From NCBI GenBank assembly GCA_003155705.1, contig PMEC01000171.1:1-5478 (forward strand): a stretch of DNA of 5,478 bases, read 5' to 3'. Numbering within the stretch: position 1 is the first letter of the stretch; each line of letters opens with the position of its first letter. The notes below the pieces were generated by a model. It was not told where the DNA came from. It made no database searches and worked only from the letters and a program-made list of their open reading frames with translations. The position numbers and the translations under genes were made by a program. This DNA is from Bacteroidales bacterium. Lineage in GTDB: Bacteria; Bacteroidota; Bacteroidia; Bacteroidales; VadinHA17. Below are positions 1-5,478 of the stretch, one piece after another.

Positions 1-374
1 TACTGAATTTTACCGGCAGCTGGTTGCCGGGGTACATTTGCAAAGAACCCTTTCTCTGTATTTATCTTCAACACTTTGTTCATGAACCAGGAATTGATGG
101 GATATATTTTATAGGAAAATGAAGTATACTGGTACTCATCGTTTGTGGGATATCTTCTGCAATAAAGCCTGGCTTTTATAGTTGTATCTGTTATTTTGAG
201 TTTGACCTCCGGACGCTCAATAAGGCTCAAGCTGCGAACTAGCCTGAGATCATAAGCTATTCCGTTCAATATAATACTTGCTTTTTTTGGATAGGTCGGA
301 CCTGTCGTTCTCTGATAATAAGCAGCCACGATTGTTATGGTACAGGCAATAAACCAATAAAGGAATTTTTTCAT
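1..374 (-). CDS. Membrane-anchored protein of unknown function, N-terminal part (runs off left edge)
   Basis: An open frame starts at the ATG at 374-372 and stays open for 124 codons to the window edge, so the C-terminus is missing. The protein begins MKKFLYWFIACTITIVAAYY: a short basic start and then a hydrophobic stretch at about residues 4-20. This fits an uncleaved membrane anchor or signal anchor. The following segment (YQRTTGPTYPKK, about 20-31) leads into a region with alternating hydrophobic residues, suggesting a soluble beta-rich domain that would face the periplasm. It is rich in Tyr, Arg and Lys and contains RRYPTNDEYQYTSF and a PRQPAAGKIQ segment near the edge. I do not recognise a named family, and the overall style resembles conserved Bacteroidota hypothetical proteins. 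The start lies 60 bp after the M28 peptidase stop, on the same strand with no terminator between them, so co-transcription is likely. No Shine-Dalgarno sequence is seen; the leader is purine-rich. The reading is based on my own translation of the reverse complement. Confidence 0.75.
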   Translation of the reverse strand, partial: MKKFLYWFIACTITIVAAYYQRTTGPTYPKKASIILNGIAYDLRLVRSLSLIERPEVKLKITDTTIKARLYCRRYPTNDEYQYTSFSYKIYPINSWFMNKVLKINTEKGFFANVPRQPAAGKIQ

Positions 375-401
375 ATTTTCTGCTGTTTTACTTCTGATTT
401 C

Positions 402-436
402 CTACTTTCAGCTTTCTACTTTCTACTTTCTACTTT
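402..436. repeat. 7-bp tandem repeat between the M28 gene and the membrane-protein gene
   Basis: On the plus strand the unit TTTCTAC occurs three times in perfect tandem (413-419, 420-426, 427-433), followed by a partial unit TTT (434-436). A diverged copy of the same motif (CTACTTT at 402-408) precedes it. On the transcribed minus strand this reads as repeated AAAGTAG, beginning at the TAA stop of the M28 gene. Each unit contains TAG. Because 7 is not a multiple of 3, the three units put a stop codon in all three minus-strand frames (TAG at 432-430, 425-423 and 418-416). The array lies in the leader of the downstream membrane-protein gene. Confidence 0.85.
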
Positions 437-2213
437 ATAACTGTACTATCAAAACCTCTTTTTTATTATTTCTAAGAATCTCAACAGAAACTACTTGTCC
501 CTTTTTTAACTGATTAAGTCTGAACATATAATCCTGAATATTATTTACCTGTTTCCCATCGATTGAAGTAATAATGTCACCTTTTTTCATACCTGCATTG
601 GCAGCTGGTTTCCCTGGAGTAACCAGGTCAGCTCTAAGCCCGTTCTTAACTACACCTGCGAAATCAGGCATAATACCAAAGGTCACACCCCTCCTCATGT
701 ATCCCCTTATCACTTCAGTTTTCGGTCCGGCTTCCTTAAAGTGAAGCTTTGAAGTATCCGATGCAAGTTCAGAGGCAAGTTTAAAGATAATGTCGGAGAT
801 GGTCACCATACCTTTATAATTAATTTTCTCCCATGTATCAGATGGAGTGTGATAGTCCGTGTGGGCTCCTGTTGTGAAGAATAATACAGGGATATCCTTT
901 GCATAAAATGACGAATGATCAGAAGGTCCGGAACCCTCTTCAGTGAAAGCCAGCTTCAGAAGACTTGTATCGCATAAAGCTTCTGCTTTTTTCTGCATGT
1001 TTTCCGCAGTACCTACTCCGCCGATCTGCAAATCCTTGGTATCTTTCAGTCTTCCAACCATATCCATGTTTATCATTACATCAACTTTTGACAGGTCTAT
1101 TCCCGGATGATCAGCAAAGTATTTTGATCCCCACAACCCTTCTTCTTCTCCTGAAAATGAAACGAAAACTAGAGTTCTTTTATGAGTGTTCTTTGTGCCT
1201 GCAAACTTTCCGGCTAATTCTATCAGCATTGCAACACCCGATGCATTATCGTCAGCTCCATGATGTACTCCTATTGTATCAGGTTTTCTGCTTGAAGATC
1301 CCGGACCGCCCATGCCGAGATGATCAAAGTGAGCTCCAAAAATCAGGTACTCATTTTTCAACATGGCATCTTCCCCCGGAATTTCCATGATCACATTCCT
1401 TGTATTTGCCATATTCTGAATGATTTCTGATTTGGCATCAATTATCGTTGCCGTCAAAAAGCTATGTGGTTTTCTGCCGGAATTCAGTCTCTTTTCAAGA
1501 TCGTTAAACTTAGTTTTTGATTTTGCCAGTATAGCATCTGCAACACCTCTTTTAATTCTGAAAACTGGAATTCCAACTGAGTATTCTCCTTTTGCCAGTG
1601 GTTCGAATCTGTCCTCCTTGTCGAGATTCTCACCAGACACAAGCAGTACTCCACCTGCACCCATATCCTTGGCAAGCAGCGACTTATCCCTGTCTCCACT
1701 GAAAGGTGCAAATTTACTTTTGGAGTTATCTGGTTCCGGATCGCCCCTCATAATGATAACCCATTTACTCTTTACATCAGTTCTATCGTAATCATTCCAT
1801 TTGAGACTATCGTTGTTGATATTAAAGCCATAACCGGCAAAAACCACTTCTGATTTTAATGATTTGTTTTCACTGAATGCAGTCGGCTCAAAATCATTAC
1901 CCGGGGAATAGGTTTGTCCGTTAAATGACAGGAAATTATCTTTCCCTGGCATCACTTTGTCGGTAACCTTAAATCTTTGCAGGCCATCTCCGGACAGTGG
2001 TAAAAGCCCATATGATGTAAGCTCTTTCTTTATGTATTCAGCAGCAAGGCTATCGCCGGAAGTCCCTGTAAGTCTGCCTTTCAGGGAGTCGGATGAAAGA
2101 TATTTTATATGATTTCGAAGTTCGTTAGTGGTTACATTCCTGCTGCCTGTATTTGAACATGACACAAGTAATATTGCTGCAAACAGATAGATAATTTTTA
2201 GGAGATCTTTCAT
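435..2213 (-). CDS. Secreted lipoprotein M28-family metallopeptidase with PA-like and C-terminal PDZ domains
   Basis: A complete 592-residue protein, probably a di-zinc aminopeptidase attached to the cell envelope. The N-terminus is a lipoprotein signal with a lipobox L16-V-S-C19, so Cys19 should be lipidated; this supports the chosen ATG, which also has an in-frame TAA just upstream (2234-2232). Residues about 120-260 fit a protease-associated (PA) insert. Residues about 270-485 are the M28 catalytic domain with all expected residues visible: His295 in GAHFDHLG, bridging Asp322 in GADDNASG, catalytic Glu356 and ligand Glu357 in SGEEEGLWGS, Asp384 in INMDMVGR, and His455 in DYHTPSDTW. These assignments are by motif comparison with Streptomyces griseus aminopeptidase. 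Residues about 505-592 form a PDZ domain (GKPAANAGMKKGDIITSIDG), as in periplasmic proteases, which probably binds peptide tails or partners. Substrate specificity cannot be read from sequence. The gene starts 108 bp after rocD, beyond a terminator, so it probably has its own promoter. Confidence 0.93.
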   Translation of the reverse strand: MKDLLKIIYLFAAILLVSCSNTGSRNVTTNELRNHIKYLSSDSLKGRLTGTSGDSLAAEYIKKELTSYGLLPLSGDGLQRFKVTDKVMPGKDNFLSFNGQTYSPGNDFEPTAFSENKSLKSEVVFAGYGFNINNDSLKWNDYDRTDVKSKWVIIMRGDPEPDNSKSKFAPFSGDRDKSLLAKDMGAGGVLLVSGENLDKEDRFEPLAKGEYSVGIPVFRIKRGVADAILAKSKTKFNDLEKRLNSGRKPHSFLTATIIDAKSEIIQNMANTRNVIMEIPGEDAMLKNEYLIFGAHFDHLGMGGPGSSSRKPDTIGVHHGADDNASGVAMLIELAGKFAGTKNTHKRTLVFVSFSGEEEGLWGSKYFADHPGIDLSKVDVMINMDMVGRLKDTKDLQIGGVGTAENMQKKAEALCDTSLLKLAFTEEGSGPSDHSSFYAKDIPVLFFTTGAHTDYHTPSDTWEKINYKGMVTISDIIFKLASELASDTSKLHFKEAGPKTEVIRGYMRRGVTFGIMPDFAGVVKNGLRADLVTPGKPAANAGMKKGDIITSIDGKQVNNIQDYMFRLNQLKKGQVVSVEILRNNKKEVLIVQL

Positions 2214-2222
2214 TAGTAAATC

Positions 2223-2235
2223 GTTGATTAATTAG
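2223..2235 (-). promoter_or_regulatory. AT-rich leader motif before the M28 peptidase gene
   Basis: GTTGATTAATTAG on the plus strand, 9 nt before the M28 start codon, matches the rocD leader motif at 3544-3556 in 11 of 13 positions and sits at nearly the same distance from the ATG. It contains the in-frame TAA that closes the frame upstream of this start. The suggested role in translation initiation without a Shine-Dalgarno sequence is inferred. Confidence 0.3.
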
Positions 2236-2277
2236 ATTTTATTGTATTCTGTTGCCATTAAAAACTAGATTCAAAAC

Positions 2278-2304
2278 AAAAAAGAGGGCTTTCAAAACAC
2301 CCTC
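2278..2304 (-). terminator. Intrinsic terminator after rocD
   Basis: On the minus strand the stem GAGGG (2304-2300) pairs with CCCTC (2288-2284) around an 11-nt loop (2299-2289) and is followed at once by six T residues (2283-2278). It begins 18 bp past the rocD stop codon. The 5-bp stem is short but GC-rich in an AT-rich spacer, and the U-tract is in the right position for rho-independent termination. It separates rocD from the M28 gene. In the plus direction the stem has no T-run behind it, so it is one-directional. Confidence 0.72.
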
Positions 2305-2321
2305 CTTAATGAGACTATGTT

Positions 2322-3533
2322 TTATTCAAAAAGTCTGAAAGCTTCCTTGATAAGCCCGATAGCTTCTCTCAATTGCTTTTCAGTAATAACAAGAGGAGGA
2401 GCGAAGCGGATAATATGCTCATGAGTTGGTTTGGCAATTAATCCCTTTTCTTTCATAGCCAGGCATACATCCCATGCTGTTTTTCCTCCTTTAGGTCTGA
2501 TCACCACTGCATTGAGTAATCCCTTGCCCCTGACGAGCTCGATCATATCAGATTTGATGCTCCCCAGTTCTTCACGGAAAATTTTACCGAGACGATCGGC
2601 GTTTTCAGCCAGTTTCTCATTTTTTATTACCTCGAGTGCAGCTATAGCCACTTTCGCCGCTAATGAGTTTCCTCCAAAAGTTGATCCGTGTTCTCCGGGT
2701 TTGATACAAAGCATTATTTCGTCGTTTGCCAGTACTGCCGATATCGGTAGTATACCTCCGGAAAGTGCTTTGCCAAGAATCAGGATATCCGGATGCACAC
2801 CTTCATGGTCGCATGCAAGAAGCTTCCCGGTACGGGCGAGCCCTGTCTGAACTTCATCAGCTATGAAAAGTACATTCTTTGATTTGCAGAGGTCATAGGC
2901 TTTCTTCAGATATCCTTCATCAGGTACAAAAACACCTGCCTCACCCTGGATAGGTTCTACAAGGAAACCGGCAACATCCGGATCTTTAAGTGCATTTTCA
3001 AGAGCCTTTAAATCATTGTAAGGGATCAGAATAAAGCCGGGAGTGAAGGGTCCATAATCTTTTCTTGCATCAGGATCGGTTGACATAGAAACAATTGTGA
3101 TTGTGCGCCCATGAAAGTTTCCCTCACATGCAATTATTTTTGCACAATTCTCCTTAATCCCTTTTTTCAGATAAGCCCATTTGCGGCAGAGTTTAAGAGC
3201 TGTCTCGTCTCCCTCTGCGCCTGTATTCATAGGTAATATCTTGTCATAGCCAAAATACTTTGTAACATATTCTTCATATTCCCCAAGTGCGGCGCTATAG
3301 AAAGCACGGGATGTCAATGTAAGCTTCTTTGCCTGGTTTGTGAGAGCTTCAACAATTTTAGGATGACAATGGCCCTGATTGACTGCAGAATATGCAGAAA
3401 GAAAATCAAAGTACCGCTTACCTTCCACATCCCAAACGAACGGACCTTCACCTCTCTCTAGAACCACGGGAAGAGGGTGGTAGTTGTGTGCTCCAAATTT
3501 CTCTTCCCTTTTAATATAATCCTGAATATTCAT
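2322..3533 (-). CDS. rocD: Ornithine aminotransferase (ornithine--oxo-acid transaminase)
   Basis: A complete 403-residue class-III, PLP-dependent aminotransferase. It moves the delta-amino group of L-ornithine to 2-oxoglutarate, giving glutamate-5-semialdehyde and glutamate, and so links arginine breakdown with proline and glutamate metabolism in the cytoplasm. Signature segments resemble eukaryotic and bacterial OAT rather than acetylornithine aminotransferase: [19 protein letters not shown] (43-61), GNFHGRT (138-144, Arg143 matching human OAT Arg180), VEPIQGEAG (192-200, Glu198 matching the human Glu235 switch residue), [14 protein letters not shown] (224-237, Asp226 binding the PLP pyridine nitrogen) and LGKALSGG (253-260, with the PLP Schiff-base Lys255). 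Length is near the usual 400 or so. One oddity is [10 protein letters not shown] at 105-114, where most relatives I know have A-G or A-V before ETA. The start is fixed by the conserved N-terminus and an in-frame TAA at 3551-3549. It is flanked by a candidate promoter and a terminator, so it is probably monocistronic. ArgD is the less likely alternative. Confidence 0.93.
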   Translation of the reverse strand: MNIQDYIKREEKFGAHNYHPLPVVLERGEGPFVWDVEGKRYFDFLSAYSAVNQGHCHPKIVEALTNQAKKLTLTSRAFYSAALGEYEEYVTKYFGYDKILPMNTGAEGDETALKLCRKWAYLKKGIKENCAKIIACEGNFHGRTITIVSMSTDPDARKDYGPFTPGFILIPYNDLKALENALKDPDVAGFLVEPIQGEAGVFVPDEGYLKKAYDLCKSKNVLFIADEVQTGLARTGKLLACDHEGVHPDILILGKALSGGILPISAVLANDEIMLCIKPGEHGSTFGGNSLAAKVAIAALEVIKNEKLAENADRLGKIFREELGSIKSDMIELVRGKGLLNAVVIRPKGGKTAWDVCLAMKEKGLIAKPTHEHIIRFAPPLVITEKQLREAIGLIKEAFRLFE

Positions 3534-3543
3534 GATATTGATT

Positions 3544-3556
3544 GTTAATTAATTAA
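3544..3556 (-). promoter_or_regulatory. AT-rich leader motif before rocD, shared with the M28 gene
   Basis: The plus-strand sequence GTTAATTAATTAA lies 10 nt before the rocD ATG. An 11-of-13 match, GTTGATTAATTAG, lies at 2223-2235, 9 nt before the M28 ATG. No Shine-Dalgarno sequence is present at either start. In Bacteroidota, A/U-rich unstructured leaders commonly take over its role, so this may be a translation-initiation element. It could equally reflect base composition. Confidence 0.3.
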
Positions 3557-3576
3557 GAGTAAACAAAATATTGGTA

Positions 3577-3607
3577 CAATCTTACGAAAGCTTTTTATAA
3601 TTTCAAA
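3577..3607 (-). promoter_or_regulatory. Candidate Bacteroidota-type promoter for rocD
   Basis: Read on the minus strand, TTTG (3607-3604) is followed by 19 nt and then TAAGATTG (3584-3577). The established Bacteroidota primary sigma-factor consensus is TTTG or TTG, 17-23 nt, then TAnnTTTG; the -7 box here has one mismatch. Transcription would begin near 3570, giving a leader of roughly 35-40 nt before the rocD ATG. The -33 box lies in the loop of the inverted repeat at 3587-3619. AT-rich DNA produces such matches by chance, hence the moderate confidence. Confidence 0.45.
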
Positions 3608-3619
3608 ATGAAAAGCTTT
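3587..3619. repeat. 9-bp inverted repeat in the rocD upstream region
   Basis: AAAGCTTTT (3587-3595) and AAAAGCTTT (3611-3619) are perfect reverse complements separated by 15 bp. Each arm also contains the 8-bp palindrome AAAGCTTT. The left arm lies between the two boxes of the candidate rocD promoter, and the -33 box is in the loop, so an operator for a dimeric regulator is possible. Neither strand has a T-run after the second arm, which argues against a standard intrinsic terminator for the hydrolase gene. Confidence 0.6.
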
Positions 3620-3648
3620 GACCTGATTAGTTCTTATACAATCTTCAT

Positions 3649-5478
3649 TTAATCAGATTTTTTAATTATCACAGGACCTAACAGACCGGATTCAACAAGA
3701 GGATCATCTTTTTTGTAAAAACGATGTGTTGTAAATGTGAAGCGTTTGCTTTCTCTAGGTGTTCCGTTCAGAAGCCACTCGGGCCATTTCCCATCCTTTA
3801 CGCCATCCCATGGTTGATTTTCGTCACCTATCAGCCTGTTTATCCATAGATCAGCTACCTGTATCTCAATCTGGTTGCCTTTGCTCTTCAGAGCATCAGT
3901 AATATTAACCTGCCACGGTGCGGTCCAGATAATTCCCAAATCCTTTCCGTTTAATTTTACGTGGGCGAGATTTTTAACAGTGCCAAGTTCAAGATAATAT
4001 TCAGATTTTTTTGATCGTACTTCATTATCAGGAAGATCAAATGATTTTCGATAAACCGCAATACCGGAATAGTATCTTATACCATCATCAGGTCGTTTTG
4101 TCCAATCGTACAAACTATCAAACTGGATATTCTCAGGACCACCCCAGGTTGGGTCGAAAGACACATTCCACTTTCCGTCTAATTTTTTAATAGATTTTTT
4201 ATCTCTAAACATTTCGGGAGTTCTAAATTTCTTATTATCTGTTCTTTCTGAATGATAGAATACTACAAAATAGCTTTGGAATGGCTCAAGTCTGACAGGA
4301 ACTTCAATACTGCCATTCTTAGCTGTAAAACATAAAAGAGGGTTGATCTTTGCTGTAACTGCATCCCAAAGTTCTGCATTCTTTGACCCATCTCGGAAAA
4401 GGCAAGTATCCGTAACCATCAGACCGGTTCGGTTTGAAATAAAATAAATGTCCCGGTCGGGAAGAGCCCTGTGGGTGTAACGTATTGATCCTCCGGAAGA
4501 AAAATCCGGTAATAATCCTTTTTTCTGTATAATATTAACAGTTTCATTATAATCCGGGTACAGAGAAGCCGGATCGGAAAACTCCTTATTCCCTGACTTG
4601 AACATTGCAGACTCACCGTTCCACCAGATACTCCCTTTTCCAAACAACCTCTCGGTAAGATCTATTGATCTCTCAGATACAGCCCAAATTGATTCTGCCA
4701 GTTCTTTGACCTTCCTGTCACATTCAGGATAATTTGTGAGTGAAGGTGATTTTTTCGGAGGGTTACCGTAAACAATGGCTCCATCTTTGACGAGCGACCC
4801 TATTTTTTCTACTAGTTCAGGTGTCATGGTCTCAACCTTGGGGAGGACCAGAATACGGTATGAAGTTCCGCTGGGAAATACGATCCGGTTGTCTTTAACT
4901 GTTGCATTCTTTATCAGGAAGAGAGGAGAGCAGCCATCAAAGTTGAAGCCCTTTTTATCCGGCATTACCGGGGTGCCTTCGACAGAAGTGGGAGGTGGAA
5001 GGAATACCTGAGGAGCTCCTTCCGGCGTAAGGTAGAGGATATCGGCGACCGGATTCCCCTGGGACAGAAGGTACTGGCAACGAGTAATATACTTGTGATA
5101 GCCATCCACCATAGGCCACCAGGTCTGACCCCTGTCCCAATGAACACCATAAGGACCCATCGTCATCCCTGGACGGTACTTATCGTCAAAAGGTTTATGG
5201 GCGAAGGTATGATAGATCAGCCGGTTAATGCCCATGCAGAATGCCCAGTCACCCTGGTTTTTCATATCACCGGGGTATTTTTTCCAGGCTTCAGTATGAT
5301 CAGCAGTAAAGGCTTCTGCCGCAACAACCGGAGCTCCTTTAATATGGGCGATCGATGTTGCCTCAATACAACTGAAGGATGAGTTGAATCCAAAGCCATC
5401 GCTCCAGAATTCGCACATAGGAACATCGGCGACACTTCCAAGATCTATATCTGAAGCAGGATTCATATCATAAGGCTC
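3649..5478 (-). CDS. GH106-like glycoside hydrolase (putative alpha-L-rhamnosidase), C-terminal part
   Basis: The frame is open to the right edge, giving 609 residues without the true N-terminus. The Met at 5466-5464 is internal (the frame reads EPYDMNP across it), so it is not a start. Residues numbered from the edge: 1-135 carry strongly conserved segments (ADVPMCEFWSDGFGFNSSF, AAEAFT with Glu55, NQGDWAFCMGINRLIYHTF, MGPYGVHWDRGQTWWP) that I associate with large Bacteroidota GH106-type enzymes. Glu55 is a candidate catalytic glutamate by position only. Residues about 145-245 look like an alpha/beta accessory domain (LYLTPEGAP, YRILVLPKVETMTPELVEKI). Residues about 430-609 form a galactose-binding-like beta-sandwich of the GH2 sugar-binding type (LDGKWNVSF, VKLNGKDLGIIWTAPWQV). 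The characterised GH106 member BT0986 removes L-rhamnose from rhamnogalacturonan-II. The substrate here is unproven. Secretion is expected, but the signal peptide lies outside the window. No SusC/SusD genes are visible downstream, so this is the end of any polysaccharide locus. Confidence 0.82.
   Translation of the reverse strand, partial: EPYDMNPASDIDLGSVADVPMCEFWSDGFGFNSSFSCIEATSIAHIKGAPVVAAEAFTADHTEAWKKYPGDMKNQGDWAFCMGINRLIYHTFAHKPFDDKYRPGMTMGPYGVHWDRGQTWWPMVDGYHKYITRCQYLLSQGNPVADILYLTPEGAPQVFLPPPTSVEGTPVMPDKKGFNFDGCSPLFLIKNATVKDNRIVFPSGTSYRILVLPKVETMTPELVEKIGSLVKDGAIVYGNPPKKSPSLTNYPECDRKVKELAESIWAVSERSIDLTERLFGKGSIWWNGESAMFKSGNKEFSDPASLYPDYNETVNIIQKKGLLPDFSSGGSIRYTHRALPDRDIYFISNRTGLMVTDTCLFRDGSKNAELWDAVTAKINPLLCFTAKNGSIEVPVRLEPFQSYFVVFYHSERTDNKKFRTPEMFRDKKSIKKLDGKWNVSFDPTWGGPENIQFDSLYDWTKRPDDGIRYYSGIAVYRKSFDLPDNEVRSKKSEYYLELGTVKNLAHVKLNGKDLGIIWTAPWQVNITDALKSKGNQIEIQVADLWINRLIGDENQPWDGVKDGKWPEWLLNGTPRESKRFTFTTHRFYKKDDPLVESGLLGPVIIKKSD

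Larger units (their letters stand above)
3575..3645. repeat. 9-bp direct repeat flanking the inverted repeat
   Basis: TACAATCTT occurs at 3575-3583 and again at 3637-3645, start to start 62 bp, which is close to six helical turns. The first copy contains most of the candidate -7 box of the rocD promoter; the second lies just after the hydrolase stop codon. The two copies bracket the inverted repeat at 3587-3619. Function is unknown, and chance in AT-rich sequence is possible. Confidence 0.5.

Noticed and set aside
340..374. Lipobox (FIAC) in the left-edge membrane protein
   Set aside because: The Cys is at residue 11, too early for a normal lipoprotein signal, the -3 residue is Phe, and the hydrophobic stretch continues past it. 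An uncleaved anchor fits better.
965..1390. Plus-strand open frame of 141 codons inside the M28 gene
   Set aside because: It lies antisense to an intact catalytic domain, and its translation is low-complexity with no recognisable domain. It is a shadow of the real gene, as are the other open frames inside the M28, rocD and hydrolase genes.
2240..2285. Possible promoter for the M28 gene (minus-strand TAGTTTTT as a -7 box near 2267-2260)
   Set aside because: The nearest TTTG boxes are 9 or 25 nt upstream, outside the usual 17-23 nt spacing, and they overlap the rocD terminator. A promoter is expected here but cannot be placed.
3587..3619. Inverted repeat as a terminator of the hydrolase gene
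   Set aside because: The stem is AT-rich and no U-tract follows it on the minus strand (CGTAAG follows), so an operator-like role or chance is more plausible.
3634..3648. Four-codon ORF (ATG AAG ATT GTA TAA) directly after the hydrolase stop, minus strand
   Set aside because: It is too short to call a gene, and the stop-start adjacency (TAAATG) can arise by chance in AT-rich DNA.
5464..5466. ATG at 5466 as the start of the hydrolase
   Set aside because: The frame remains open to the window edge, and the residues before it (EPYD) join a conserved-looking segment with MNPASD, so this Met is internal.

Overview
The window looks like a stretch of chromosome from a Bacteroidota bacterium, probably in or near the Bacteroidales/Marinilabiliales. 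This is inferred from gene content and signals, not from a database match. It carries a GH106-type glycoside hydrolase, a lipoprotein M28 peptidase with an added PDZ domain, and an ornithine aminotransferase. No start codon has a convincing Shine-Dalgarno sequence, the leaders are AT-rich, and one candidate promoter has the Bacteroidota TTTG / TAnnTTTG layout. All genes lie on the minus strand, so transcription runs from the right edge to the left edge.

In transcription order: (1) 5478-3649 is the C-terminal 609 residues of a large GH106-like glycoside hydrolase whose N-terminus is beyond the right edge. (2) 3648-3534 is a 115-bp spacer with a candidate promoter, a 9-bp inverted repeat and a 9-bp direct repeat. 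(3) 3533-2322 is a complete ornithine aminotransferase (rocD), followed by an intrinsic terminator at about 2304-2278. (4) 2213-435 is a complete secreted lipoprotein M28 metallopeptidase (PA-like region, catalytic domain, PDZ). (5) 434-375 is a 60-bp spacer holding a 7-bp tandem repeat. (6) 374-1 is the N-terminal 124 residues of a membrane-anchored protein of unknown function that runs off the left edge.

The genes do not form an obvious single pathway. The hydrolase would release sugars (family precedent: L-rhamnose) from plant or algal polysaccharides in the periplasm. The M28 enzyme would trim peptides on the cell envelope. The ornithine aminotransferase links arginine/ornithine to glutamate semialdehyde and proline in the cytoplasm. 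The terminator after rocD and the possible promoter before it suggest rocD is its own transcription unit, while the M28 gene and the membrane protein may be co-transcribed. I see no mobile element, CRISPR array, RNA gene or defence system. The coding content is ordinary, and the points worth a second look are small features in the three intergenic spacers.
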